Shown one piece after another: positions 1-7,071 of a stretch of DNA of 39,713 nucleotides. Numbering within the stretch: position 1 is the stretch's first letter; each line of letters starts with the position of its first letter. The stretch comes from HGM04593 sp045631905. Lineage in GTDB: Bacteria > Bacteroidota > Bacteroidia > Bacteroidales > Bacteroidaceae. The stretch covers positions 1-39,713 of the forward strand of contig JAZQVO010000013.1 of assembly GCA_045631905.1 (NCBI GenBank), given 5' to 3'. The position numbers were made by a program, and so were the translations under genes. The notes under the pieces were generated by a model. The model saw only the letters and a list, made by a program, of their open reading frames with translations, searched no databases and was not told the DNA's origin.

Positions 1-1
1 G

Positions 2-391
2 CGCAATGCTCGTTTAAACTTCCGTCAATCAGAGAAAAGTCATCTTATGGAGAACTTAATCTATAACGAATTAAGAATTAGGGGATTCAATGTAGATATT
101 GGAGTTGTTCCTGTCATTATAAAAGATAACGAAGGTAAACAGCAACGAATACAGCTTGAAGTGGATTTTGTATGCAATTTGGGAAGCAGACGATACTACA
201 TTCAATCTGCTTTTAGAATGGAAACAGATGAAAAAATTAAACAAGAAAGAGCTTCTCTGTTGAAAGTGGATGACTCCTTCAAGAAAATTATTGTATTAGG
301 AGAAGAAACACCAATATTGAGAGACGAAGACGGAATAACTACAATTGGTATTTACGATTTCTTACTAAAGGACAATTCTCTTGAATTATAG
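2..391 (+). CDS. ATP-binding protein (AAA/DUF4143 type), C-terminal part only
   Basis: The reading frame is open from the window edge, so the gene is cut and only its last ~129 residues are visible. The segment RNARLNFRQ followed by MENLIYNELRIRGFNVDIG matches the end of the AAA ATPases that carry a C-terminal DUF4143 nuclease-like domain, which are very common in Bacteroidales. An internal ATG at 47 is not the true start, because the homology continues upstream of it. The Walker motifs would lie outside the window. These proteins are often multicopy accessory genes of unknown role. The 3' end overlaps the tail of the broken integrase (352-391) on the other strand. The family call is from memory of the motif pattern. 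Confidence 0.7.
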   Translation, partial: RNARLNFRQSEKSHLMENLIYNELRIRGFNVDIGVVPVIIKDNEGKQQRIQLEVDFVCNLGSRRYYIQSAFRMETDEKIKQERASLLKVDDSFKKIIVLGEETPILRDEDGITTIGIYDFLLKDNSLEL

Positions 392-1020
392 TACATCGCT
401 ATCAGTTTCAAAATACTGTGATAAATAAAGACTTTGTCAAGGAGTGACGCACTGCTGTGTGTCACTTTTGCTTTAGTATTAAATGATACATAATTGTAAG
501 ATTTTACACGAACGAAGCACAGAAATAGAACATATTTTTGACGAATTCCACCTTGTGAAGTAGGTATACGTGACAAAACCCCGGTCTTTTCACGTTTCTT
601 CTTAATCCATCTTCTACCTTTAGAGTCAGTCTCAAAATGTTCGCTCCTTAACATCTTTATATCGATATAACTAAGTCCCGTAAAACACCCGAACAGGAAC
701 ATATCCCGGGTACGAACCAATCGTTCTAATGGTGAATCGAACTCTATAATCTTCTGTAACTCTTCTTCTGTAAGATATTCCGGATTCACCGGTTCACGGA
801 TAACCTTATACATACTCAAAGAATTGTAAGGAACATAACCGTTCATAACAGCAACATTCATAATCTTATGTAGGAATCTAAGAAACTTTGTAGTAGTGTT
901 CTGTCTCATTTTCCGTTCACTCATCAACCACGAATGGAAACTACCTATAAACCCAATCTTCACTTCCTTAATACTCATATCTTCCCTGTTGTAATGACTT
1001 CTCATAAACTCACCGATCAA
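352..1020 (-). pseudogene. Tyrosine recombinase (integrase), broken: C-terminal fragment
   Basis: This is the second half of the integrase that begins at 1448. It holds the rest of the SAM-like core-binding domain (IGEFMRSHYN to PYNSLSMYKV) and the start of the catalytic domain, including FGCFTGLSYIDIKML, which carries the usual TGLSYIDI motif but no clear catalytic Arg at the family position. After KTGVLSRIP the homology stops. The expected LNSYLK, HxxRHTFAT and LGHT..TxxYA segments with the catalytic His, Arg and Tyr are absent, and the last ~70 residues look like read-through of unrelated DNA. With the frameshift at its N-terminal side, the enzyme cannot be functional. It marks old mobile DNA at the left end. 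Confidence 0.75.
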
Positions 1021-1448
1021 CTTCTGACAATACTCATAATTCCACAGAGTACTAGCAGTGATGGATTGTCTTTCTTACCCCTGAGCTCATCCAAATGAGT
1101 TTCAATGACACCCATCAGAGTCCAATCCTTCAGATAATCCAACTTATCCAAATAAGCATCCCTTAGAATCTGTGGAGTAGCACCTATACCCCTATCAATC
1201 AGAACACCTTCGAGATAATACAGACGAGCACGGACAGAATCCAGAAAACGGTTCAGTTCAATACTCACCTCATCCTTACCCCTAACCCTTTGATTCTTCT
1301 GATCCCAATCAGAAACCCTCACCACCTTACCCGTACTGAAACTCGCGCGTTCACCACTTTTGGTAAGTTGAACCTGAATAGGACACATACCATTCTGTCG
1401 GGATTTACTGGCTCTTACAGCAAAATAGATTGTGTTGTTTGCTCTCAT
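1017..1448 (-). pseudogene. Tyrosine recombinase (integrase), broken: N-terminal fragment
   Basis: The N-terminal Arm/AP2-like DNA-binding domain of a Bacteroidetes-type site-specific recombinase is clear (IYFAVRASKSRQNGMCPI, then SFSTGKVVRVSDWDQK), followed by the start of the core-binding domain. The frame is lost near 1060. The minus strand reads DNPS and then, one frame over, ASTLWNYEYCQKLIGEF, which joins the fragment at 352-1020. A single lost base (or two gained) explains the break. The ATG at 1448 fits the family start. The full gene would have been ~400 residues. It could once have moved an element carrying the neighbouring toxin-antitoxin genes, but that is inference. Confidence 0.8.
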
Positions 1449-1601
1449 ATTCTACAATTATTGATTATACATTCATATAGCAAAACCAATGCAAAAACAC
1501 AGAAAATAATTTGTCAAATTGATCCTTAATTACGAATAATTTTCGGTAGCTAGAAAACTATCGCAATTGGGGTGTGTAAATAGTGCTGCTCTATGGACAA
1601 A

Positions 1602-1631
1602 AAAACGCACCAGCTTAAGCAGGCGCGTTTT
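1602..1631 (-). terminator. Rho-independent terminator after the PIN gene
   Basis: AAAACGC and GCGTTTT arms enclose a second small palindrome (AGCTTAAGC). On the minus strand the hairpin is followed by a T run. It lies 60 bases past the stop of the PIN-domain gene. Confidence 0.75.
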
Positions 1632-1691
1632 ACAAAATACTTTATATTGTATGTTTTTGATATACAAACTGTTTTTAGACATTTTGGTTGT

Positions 1692-2174
1692 TTATATTGT
1701 GACATTCAGTTGCTTAAGCGCTGTGTTTAGGTCGCAAAAGTTGACTCCTAAAGCAATACAGGCATCTGGTATTTTTACGCGATTTCTACATGACGGATTA
1801 GATTTCTCATACGTGACCAAAGTTAAATTTTTAGCTGCTGCTGTTGCTACTAGATATGCATCAGCAACATTTGCAAATTCATTAATTGCTATAGGTTTGA
1901 AAATGGTGTTATTCTTAGCCCAATTTTGTGCTTCTGCATATTTTACTAATACATCCGAATCTATTTGGTAATAGAAATTTTTATCAGCATTTATCTTCAT
2001 CCATTTTGTGAGTTCATCATTGCCTCTATCAATTTCTTCTTTAACCTTAATACTAGAATGTATTTTTCCGTCACGAATCAATTCTGCAATACGAGTCCAA
2101 AAAGTCGGCCATATATCAGCAGGCATATCGTTTTTTGAGCGTATAAATATGTTTGTATCAAAGATGTAATTCAT
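1692..2174 (-). CDS. PIN-domain protein (DUF4411-like), probable toxin
   Basis: This 160-residue protein starts MNYIFDTN, the first acidic motif of PIN ribonucleases (Asp6). Other conserved acids appear at Glu46/Glu47 (VKEEID), Asp105 (VADAYLVA) and Asp137 (IPDACIALG), so the magnesium-binding active site looks complete. The layout fits the DUF4411 family. It starts 8 bases after the stop of an XRE-ImmA/IrrE gene on the same strand, the standard partner of DUF4411 in predicted type II toxin-antitoxin loci. By analogy it would cleave RNA when released from its partner; the target is unknown. It lies beside a dead integrase, which fits transfer in an accessory region. Confidence 0.8.
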   Translation of the reverse strand: MNYIFDTNIFIRSKNDMPADIWPTFWTRIAELIRDGKIHSSIKVKEEIDRGNDELTKWMKINADKNFYYQIDSDVLVKYAEAQNWAKNNTIFKPIAINEFANVADAYLVATAAAKNLTLVTYEKSNPSCRNRVKIPDACIALGVNFCDLNTALKQLNVTI

Positions 2175-2182
2175 ACCTGCAT

Positions 2183-3313
2183 TTAAATGTTATTGTTCAT
2201 GAATTGTGTATATGTATTGCCATACAATCCCGTTAATCGATATGCTTGCGTATAGGACAACTGTCGAGAACTTACTGCATTTTTTACATGAATTGCAAAA
2301 AGACGACCAACTCGTTTTAAGCTAGTTCTATAAAAACTGCCACCGGAATTGTCTTTTTCCCTCATATAGCGTGGGCGGGTGCTATATTCTGCCCAAAACA
2401 TTCGATATTCTTCATAGCTCATCAAACCTAAATCGTGTCCTCTACGTGCAATAACTAGTTCGCTGACTTTGAACTTTTTACACATTTCTCCAAGACAACC
2501 ATTCCATAAAGTTTGCAATTCTGCAGCAGGAACAAGGAATTCCGCAGCTACTCTATCACACCAGTTTTCAGTAGCATCCATACACAAAGTATTTGTTTCT
2601 GCATGACCAGCACTAACACCTAACATTAAATGAGCAGCTTCATGTATCAATGTAAATAATTGAGCTGTTGGTGCATCTCCATTATTTATAAATATATAAG
2701 GTGCGACTTGATTGACAAGTGCAAAACCTCTACATTCTTTAACGTCAAGTATACGATGAGTGTTGTTGCCTACGACGCCATTATATGCTAAAAAAACGCC
2801 TGCATCCTCTAACATTTCTGTTAATTTGTTTATCGCTGCATTGGTGTTTGTTAAAGCAAAGGCCCATCGTGCGTCTAAATTTAAATTTGTACGCAATATG
2901 CTCACGGCTTCAGCTATTGTAGTTCGCGTTGTTGCACAACCTACAAATTTGCATGTGTCTATGCCGTTTTCTACAATATAGTCCTCTAACCAATTTTGTC
3001 TTTGCAACACAGTGTTTACTGTGTCATATACATTTAAATCAAAATGATCATATCGTCCTGAATCTCCACGGAAAACAGGAAATGGGATGTTTTCTATAGG
3101 AACATCTTCTAAAAATAGAAAACCAAAAGGAACATTTACACTTTTAGAGAAATCTTCTAATTGTTTTATTGTTGGTTGTCTGTTTCCTTCCATCCAATCA
3201 TATACAGCAATCTTTGGATGACTATTTATGTAGTCATCTACCGTATATCCTGCACGCTGAATGGCCCAACGATAACGTTCCTTACTAATATTAATCCGAT
3301 TTGTTTTTGCCAC
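2183..3313 (-). CDS. XRE-family ImmA/IrrE metallopeptidase-like protein, probable antitoxin
   Basis: The 376-residue protein has an N-terminal helix-turn-helix (about residues 8-60, with the PTIKQLEDFSKSVNVPFGFLFL segment typical of COG2856 proteins) and a C-terminal zinc-protease fold. The HEAAH motif at residues 224-228 gives the two His ligands and catalytic Glu. Glu249 in ENWCDRVAAEFLVP fits the third ligand position. It is the first gene of a two-gene unit with the PIN protein. It probably represses its own promoter and restrains the toxin, and cleavage after stress could relieve this, as for ImmA-type proteins; none of this is shown by sequence alone. The ATG at 3313 is preceded by a TATATTTG -7 box. 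Confidence 0.8.
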   Translation of the reverse strand: MAKTNRINISKERYRWAIQRAGYTVDDYINSHPKIAVYDWMEGNRQPTIKQLEDFSKSVNVPFGFLFLEDVPIENIPFPVFRGDSGRYDHFDLNVYDTVNTVLQRQNWLEDYIVENGIDTCKFVGCATTRTTIAEAVSILRTNLNLDARWAFALTNTNAAINKLTEMLEDAGVFLAYNGVVGNNTHRILDVKECRGFALVNQVAPYIFINNGDAPTAQLFTLIHEAAHLMLGVSAGHAETNTLCMDATENWCDRVAAEFLVPAAELQTLWNGCLGEMCKKFKVSELVIARRGHDLGLMSYEEYRMFWAEYSTRPRYMREKDNSGGSFYRTSLKRVGRLFAIHVKNAVSSRQLSYTQAYRLTGLYGNTYTQFMNNNI

Positions 3314-3332
3314 AAGATTTAGGTCTTCTTTG

Positions 3333-3340
3333 CAAATATA
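3333..3340 (-). promoter_or_regulatory. -7 promoter box for the ImmA-PIN operon
   Basis: On the minus strand TATATTTG matches the Bacteroidetes -7 consensus TAnnTTTG and lies about 20 bases before the ImmA ATG. No good TTTG -33 box was found at the right distance, which would suit a regulated promoter. Confidence 0.45.
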
Positions 3341-3345
3341 GTGCT

Positions 3346-3787
3346 TTTTACTTTATTGCAGTATTTATTTTAATTTTTTTGTTTATCAACTTGGATTAAT
3401 AGTGTTGCGTAAGCAATTAACGTGTGGTATATCCAATAGTCTCATCATAATTGGGGTTCTTTTTCTTACTGTTTGTCTTATAGATGTAATAATCAACAAT
3501 GTAAGAATAAATAACAGTAGATGGAGAGAAATGTTGATAATAACAATAGTAATTAAAAACCAAAAGGATATTTAAATGAGTGAATTCTCAAAAGTAGTAA
3601 CGACCTTATTTGCGACCACGCGAAAAATGGTCGCTATTTGGTCGCACGAAACACCTCATAAAGGTCAATATAAACCCATTTAAGACCTTCGAAGGTGGAA
3701 TAAGGTGATTTGGTATATAAAATGGATTTGGAAGTCACAGAATGGTTATAAATGGCCTCTAATGCCAATCAGATATAGCAACAAAAA
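3346..3787. other. Intergenic stretch without a recognisable gene
   Basis: No credible coding region is visible. It is AT-rich and contains a short cluster of related GGTCGC words near 3618-3650 (gcgacca, ggtcgct, ggtcgca). A similar pair (ggtcgcgaataagtcgca) recurs near 4187-4203. These could be protein-binding or recombination sites of a lost element; I cannot assign them. Confidence 0.3.
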
Positions 3788-3817
3788 AGAGAGTCACCCT
3801 AAAAAGGATAACTCTCT
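3788..3817 (-). terminator. Terminator after the GGGtGRT gene fragment
   Basis: AGAGAGT and ACTCTCT arms, followed on the minus strand by a run of seven T. It sits where a terminator would sit for the truncated gene copy at 3842-4057, so the duplicated piece has or had its own terminator. It differs in sequence from the one at 7017-7047. Confidence 0.65.
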
Positions 3818-3841
3818 GTAAGGTATTCTAAATCAATTGTA

Positions 3842-4057
3842 TTATTTAGAAAGTGCAGCAGAGATATCAACTGCGATAGCAACAGTTGCACCTACCATGG
3901 GGTTGTTACCGATACCGAGGAAGCCCATCATCTCAACGTGTGCGGGAACCGACGCCCGAGTGAGCGCAAAAGAAAACTTGTTTGCTTTGCCGAGCGAAAA
4001 GGAGGAAAACGAAGTTAACTGTGCATCAGAGTGCATACGGCCCATAGTGTCGGTCAT
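3842..4057 (-). pseudogene. Truncated duplicate of the 3' end of the GGGtGRT gene
   Basis: The minus-strand frame reads MTDTMGRMHSDAQ, then a foreign stretch of about 22 residues, then SVPAHVEMMGFLGIGNNPMV to the end SAALSK. Apart from that stretch it equals residues 283-336 of the intact gene at 7072-8082, and the DNA is nearly identical over long runs (for example from atatcaactgcg onward). Similarity ends abruptly at the Met283 codon. The fragment lacks most of the protein, including the GGGTGRT motif, and is very unlikely to be functional. It is in direct orientation with the parent gene, so the two copies flank the BspA-like region. Confidence 0.85.
3950..4020. repeat. REP-like hairpin insert inside the duplicated gene fragment
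   Basis: About 70 bases replace or interrupt the parent sequence between the SVP and DAQ codons. The core is an imperfect palindrome, with arms GCAAAAGAAAAC and GTTTGCTTTGC around TT, flanked by CGAG-type ends (cgagtgagc, gccgagcg). It keeps the reading frame. This resembles short palindromic repeats dispersed in Bacteroidales genomes; no second full copy was seen in this window. Confidence 0.5.
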
Positions 4058-4424
4058 AAAGTTGGAAGTGCTTTATAAATCCTTGTAATATTCTTGAACT
4101 CGTTTGCAAGTTGCTGTATTACAATGCTATATTCAAAATTTTTAAGAGCGATGTTTATAATGATAACTGTTTGTGAACAATAAATGGTCGCGAATAAGTC
4201 GCAAGTGTATATTGCTTCTGGGGTATATTCAACCCTGTTTAAGTTATCTGTAATGCAAATTTATAGATAATTACGCTTCTTGCAAACGATAAAAAGGGCA
4301 TTTTTACAATTCTCTTGAATCTTTTTAAGCGTTTCTACTTACCGTATATCGCGGTATTTTACAGCTCGGCTGACACCTAAAATTCAAAGGTGGGTAATCT
4401 GCGACGCCCTATAAAGTTCTTAAG
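4058..4424. other. Intergenic stretch without a recognisable gene
   Basis: No coding region is supported. Visible elements are a CACCT...AGGTG hairpin near 4376-4392, the palindrome-like ACCGTATATCGCGGT near 4340-4354, and the GGTCGC/GTCGCA pair near 4187-4203. The latter resembles a cluster upstream of 3650, so the DNA on both sides of the gene fragment may share an origin. Confidence 0.3.
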
Positions 4425-4451
4425 AAAAAAGCCAACTATAGGTTGGCTTTT
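4425..4451 (-). terminator. Terminator after the BspA-like gene
   Basis: AAAAAAGCCAAC, loop TATA, GGTTGGCTTTT. Stem of about 10 base pairs with T runs on either strand. It lies 27 bases past the stop codon at 4478. Confidence 0.85.
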
Positions 4452-4477
4452 ACTGTTATGTTTGTTGTGGTATGCTC

Positions 4478-5815
4478 TTATTGCATTACAATCTTAATGC
4501 CCTTTCCTGCAATGTTTACAACGGCAATCTCACCCATTGCAAGTTCGGTGCTTATGCTAGCATTACCGTTTGTGATTGTAGCATTGCCAACAGCAACACC
4601 GCTTGTGGTATAAACAACAACCTCTGCACCATCTTTACCACCGCTGATGTTTATTGTACCATTGTTGCAAGTGGTAAGCAGAGGCATTGCCTCAACCTCA
4701 ATGATGCTGTTCTCCTCTGAACTACTACTTACAGCAATCCAACAGAGCGTTGCTGTGGCTGTTTCAGAATCCAAATATCCCGATTTTGTTGCGTATGTTG
4801 TTATGCTGTATGTTGCAGATAGGTCTATTCTGTCACCATTGTATGAATTAGCATCGCTACAAGTAATATCTGTGTGAATTTCTGCGCCATCAGTTTCCGT
4901 TGTAATATCAAGACCACTATTGTTGTAAGTGATTACAGGCGTAGCACATTTCTTTACTTCTTCCTCTGGTATTTCTGTTGTGCCCTCCTCGCGTATATCC
5001 CAAAACTTTTTCCAAGTATCTGCTGCTTGATGTGTCTCTAATGAGCCTTTGGGCACAAAAAGCGTTATATCCGTGTATTGTGCTTCGGAAAAATTTCCAT
5101 ATTCAACAGTAGGCGGTGTTTCGCCGAGTAAGTGAATGCTTGTAAGATTAGTGCAACCTTCGAATGCATAAGAGCCAATGCTTGTGACACTATTACCTAT
5201 TGTTACACTTTCGAGGTTTGTGCAACTACTGAACGCGTATCTTCCAATGCTGGTTACGCTATTGGGGATTGTTCTGCTTGCAAGGCTGCTGCAATGGCTG
5301 AACGCGTATCTTCCAATGCTGGTTACGCTATTGGGGATTGTTCTGCTTGCAAGGCTGCTGCAATTGCTGAACGCGTAGCTTTCAATAGTTGTTACGCTGT
5401 TGGGGATTGTTACGCTTTCGAGGTTGCTGCACCTATAGAACGCGTCGCTTTTAATAGTTGTTACGCTGTTGGGGATTGTTATGCTTGTGAGGCTGCTGCA
5501 ATTTCTGAACGCGTAGCTTCCAATAGTTGTTACGCTGTTGCCAATGGTTACCGAAGTCAATGTTGTTTTTTTGTAGAAAGGAGAATAACCATAACCAGAA
5601 CTTATATAATATGACAAATTCCTTCCTAAATATAATGTCTCCAATGGACAATCATAGAAAAGTCCTTCACCAACACCGATATCATTTTGAGCATTATGTC
5701 CCAAAAACAATGTGCCTTCACCGTCTTCTATGCGTAAATCTTTCAACGACGTGCAATTATCGAACACTTTGTATCCAATGCTTGTAACACTGCTGCCAAT
5801 GGTTACCGAAGTCAA
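4478..5815 (-). CDS. BspA-like leucine-rich-repeat surface protein, C-terminal part (frameshifted gene)
   Basis: This is the second frame of a gene that begins at 6375. It holds ten or so BspA/TpLRR repeats of 23 residues, with the pattern LxSVTIPNSVTSIGxYAFxxCxS, encoded by near-identical 69-base units. A linker and a C-terminal region follow (ATPVITYNNSGLDITTETDGAE and later VVVYTTSGVAVGNATI) that look like the beta-sandwich and sorting-type tail of secreted Bacteroidales proteins, ending GKGIKIVMQ. The listed first codon is TTG, and the LRR pattern continues upstream in the other frame, so this is not an independent gene. Such proteins are exported and can bind host matrix or other bacteria; the role here is unknown. 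Confidence 0.8.
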   Translation of the reverse strand: MTSVTIGSSVTSIGYKVFDNCTSLKDLRIEDGEGTLFLGHNAQNDIGVGEGLFYDCPLETLYLGRNLSYYISSGYGYSPFYKKTTLTSVTIGNSVTTIGSYAFRNCSSLTSITIPNSVTTIKSDAFYRCSNLESVTIPNSVTTIESYAFSNCSSLASRTIPNSVTSIGRYAFSHCSSLASRTIPNSVTSIGRYAFSSCTNLESVTIGNSVTSIGSYAFEGCTNLTSIHLLGETPPTVEYGNFSEAQYTDITLFVPKGSLETHQAADTWKKFWDIREEGTTEIPEEEVKKCATPVITYNNSGLDITTETDGAEIHTDITCSDANSYNGDRIDLSATYSITTYATKSGYLDSETATATLCWIAVSSSSEENSIIEVEAMPLLTTCNNGTINISGGKDGAEVVVYTTSGVAVGNATITNGNASISTELAMGEIAVVNIAGKGIKIVMQ

Positions 5816-6020
5816 TGTTGTTTTTTGTAGAAAGGAGAATAACCATAACCAGAACTTGTATTATATGACAAATTCCTTCCTAAATATAATGTCTCCAATG
5901 GACAATCATAGAAAAGTCCTTCACCAACACTGGCATTATATCCCAAAGACAATGTGCCTTCACCGTCTTCTATGCGTAAATCTTTCAACGACGTGCAATT
6001 ATCGAACGCATAATTTCCAA
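5541..6020 (-). repeat. Two near-identical ~250-base tandem segments inside the BspA-like gene
   Basis: The segment coding FDNCTSLKDLRIEDGEGTL through SGYGYSPFYKK occurs twice, offset by about 255 bases (5541 and 5796 onward). The copies differ by a 12-base deletion, a few substitutions and the homopolymer length. Such repeats favour recombination or slippage. Confidence 0.75.
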
Positions 6021-6375
6021 TGCTTGTTACGCTGTTGCCAATTGTTACGCTGGTGAGGCCGCTGCAACCCTCGAACGCACTCCCGCCAATGCTTGTAACG
6101 CTGTTAGGTATTGTTACGCTTGTAAGACCGGTGCAACCTCGGAACGCATAATCTCCAATGCTTGTGACAGTTAAAACCTTGGACTTGTAAACCACGTTTG
6201 ATGGTATAATTACTTTACCAGTATATTCGTTTTCTCCTCTTGTAACTGTTACGGTTAAATCACCTGCAGATAGAATGCTGTAATAAATGCCATCAACTTC
6301 AAAATCATAGGCATTTGCCGTTACGCTGCATAGTAGCACTGCTACTGTTATCAGCAGTTTTTTTATTGTTTTCAT
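5812..6375 (-). CDS. BspA-like leucine-rich-repeat surface protein, N-terminal part (frameshifted gene)
   Basis: It begins with a clean signal peptide (MKTIKKLLITVAVLLCSVTANA), then a beta-rich segment (YDFEVDGIYYSILSAGD) typical of BspA-like proteins, then LRR units. It ends prematurely at YSPFYKKQH. In the adjacent internal repeat the same place reads YSPFYKKTTLTSVTIG. The difference is one base in a homopolymer: seven T at 5566-5572 against six at 5821-5826 (plus strand). Restoring that base joins this frame to 4478-5815 and gives a protein of about 630 residues. It could be a true mutation, a phase-variable tract, or an assembly error. It follows a small gene with 3 bases between them. 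Confidence 0.8.
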   Translation of the reverse strand: MKTIKKLLITVAVLLCSVTANAYDFEVDGIYYSILSAGDLTVTVTRGENEYTGKVIIPSNVVYKSKVLTVTSIGDYAFRGCTGLTSVTIPNSVTSIGGSAFEGCSGLTSVTIGNSVTSIGNYAFDNCTSLKDLRIEDGEGTLSLGYNASVGEGLFYDCPLETLYLGRNLSYNTSSGYGYSPFYKKQH

Positions 6376-6378
6376 AAA

Positions 6379-6576
6379 TTAAATTAGATTTATCCTTTCA
6401 CCATCGTCAGTTGTGTAAACAACTATATCAAGAACTTTTTGTCTTTTTAAACTCTCAAGTACATGAAGTGCAATATTCCCTTTCAATAAATCATCTTCCA
6501 GTGATTTTTCATTGAATTCCAACGTTACAGCTTCACTTACTTTTACTTCATTAAAGAGATATGCAATGTTACCCAT
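6379..6576 (-). CDS. Small hypothetical protein upstream of the BspA-like gene
   Basis: I do not recognise this 65-residue protein (MGNIAYLFNEVKVSEAV to TTDDGERINLI). It has no signal peptide or membrane segment, is acidic, and looks like a compact alpha/beta fold. It ends 3 bases before the BspA-like start on the same strand, so the two are probably cotranscribed. Its start is preceded by AT-rich sequence with no Shine-Dalgarno, as usual in this group. It may also be translated from the long leader described at 6624-6890. Coding status is likely but unproven. Confidence 0.5.
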   Translation of the reverse strand: MGNIAYLFNEVKVSEAVTLEFNEKSLEDDLLKGNIALHVLESLKRQKVLDIVVYTTDDGERINLI

Positions 6577-6623
6577 AATAAATGATGTTTTTTAGGCTCT
6601 CCAATTCCCAGATGAAAGCGGAT

Positions 6624-6890
6624 AAAAAAATAAGGTGTGGGAACTATATTTGCTTTATCCTAAAATCAGGCTTCTCGCATTGCCTACGGTATGGATAAAG
6701 CAATAGCCCACACCAAAGAATATGCAAAAAGCCAATGATGGCTGTACATATCAATGGAGTGGTGCTACTGCTATCATCTTCATACCGTTTAAAATTTTGC
6801 GAGAATTTGATTTTAGAAGATAATTTCAATAACACCTATTATTGTAAAAAACTCTTACTTTGCGGATTGCGCTTCAACCCTCCGTGTCGA
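6624..6890 (-). ncRNA. Candidate structured RNA or leader with terminator-like 3' hairpin
   Basis: A near-consensus minus-strand promoter (6897-6928) is followed by about 250 bases without a convincing gene, then a long hairpin. Arms GGTGTGGG (6634-6641) and CCCACACC (6707-6714) pair outside, TTGCTTTATCC (6650-6660) and GGATAAAGCAA (6693-6703) inside, and AGGC/GCCT in the loop. On the minus strand the hairpin is followed by TTATTTTTTT, as in an intrinsic terminator. A 5' hairpin GGGTT..AATCC lies near the start. It could be an independent RNA of about 260 nt, or an attenuator for the small gene and BspA-like gene downstream. I recall similar sequence recurring in Bacteroidales genomes, but cannot name a family. 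Confidence 0.5.
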
Positions 6891-6896
6891 GTGCTA

Positions 6897-6928
6897 CAAA
6901 TATACTGTAATGTGAGTAAAATAACAAA
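6897..6928 (-). promoter_or_regulatory. Near-consensus Bacteroidetes promoter
   Basis: On the minus strand: TTTG (6925-6928), a 20-base spacer, and TATATTTG (6897-6904). This is an exact fit to TTTG-N19-21-TAnnTTTG. Transcription would start near 6890 and run towards the hairpin and the BspA-like operon. Confidence 0.75.
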
Positions 6929-7016
6929 TTTATTTTAATATTTCTAAAGAAAGGTTCCAAATCAATACCTATTTACAATAGCATATAAAAATGTTGCAGC
7001 TGTGTTATAAAAAATG

Positions 7017-7047
7017 ATCTCCCATAACTTTATGAGTTACAGGAGAT
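7017..7047 (-). terminator. Terminator after the GGGtGRT gene
   Basis: ATCTCC..GGAGAT outer and TAACT..AGTTA inner stems, with a T run on the minus strand, 25 bases past the stop codon. Confidence 0.75.
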
Positions 7048-7071
7048 TATAATATGTAATTATCTATCCAA

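Noticed and set aside
3837..4088. Plus-strand 83-residue frame
   Set aside because: It is opposite the duplicated GGGtGRT fragment, whose homology is on the minus strand.
5132..5614. Plus-strand frame with regular Ala/Cys/Asn repeats (CSACKAAA, ERVSSNAGYAIGD)
   Set aside because: It is the antisense shadow of the 69-base LRR units of the BspA-like gene; its periodicity comes from the real coding strand.
6644..6938. Small frames on both strands between the BspA operon and the GGGtGRT gene
   Set aside because: They overlap the long hairpin and its leader and start at weak codons; the 63-residue minus-strand frame has some hydrophobic content but no recognisable family, so RNA structure explains the region better.
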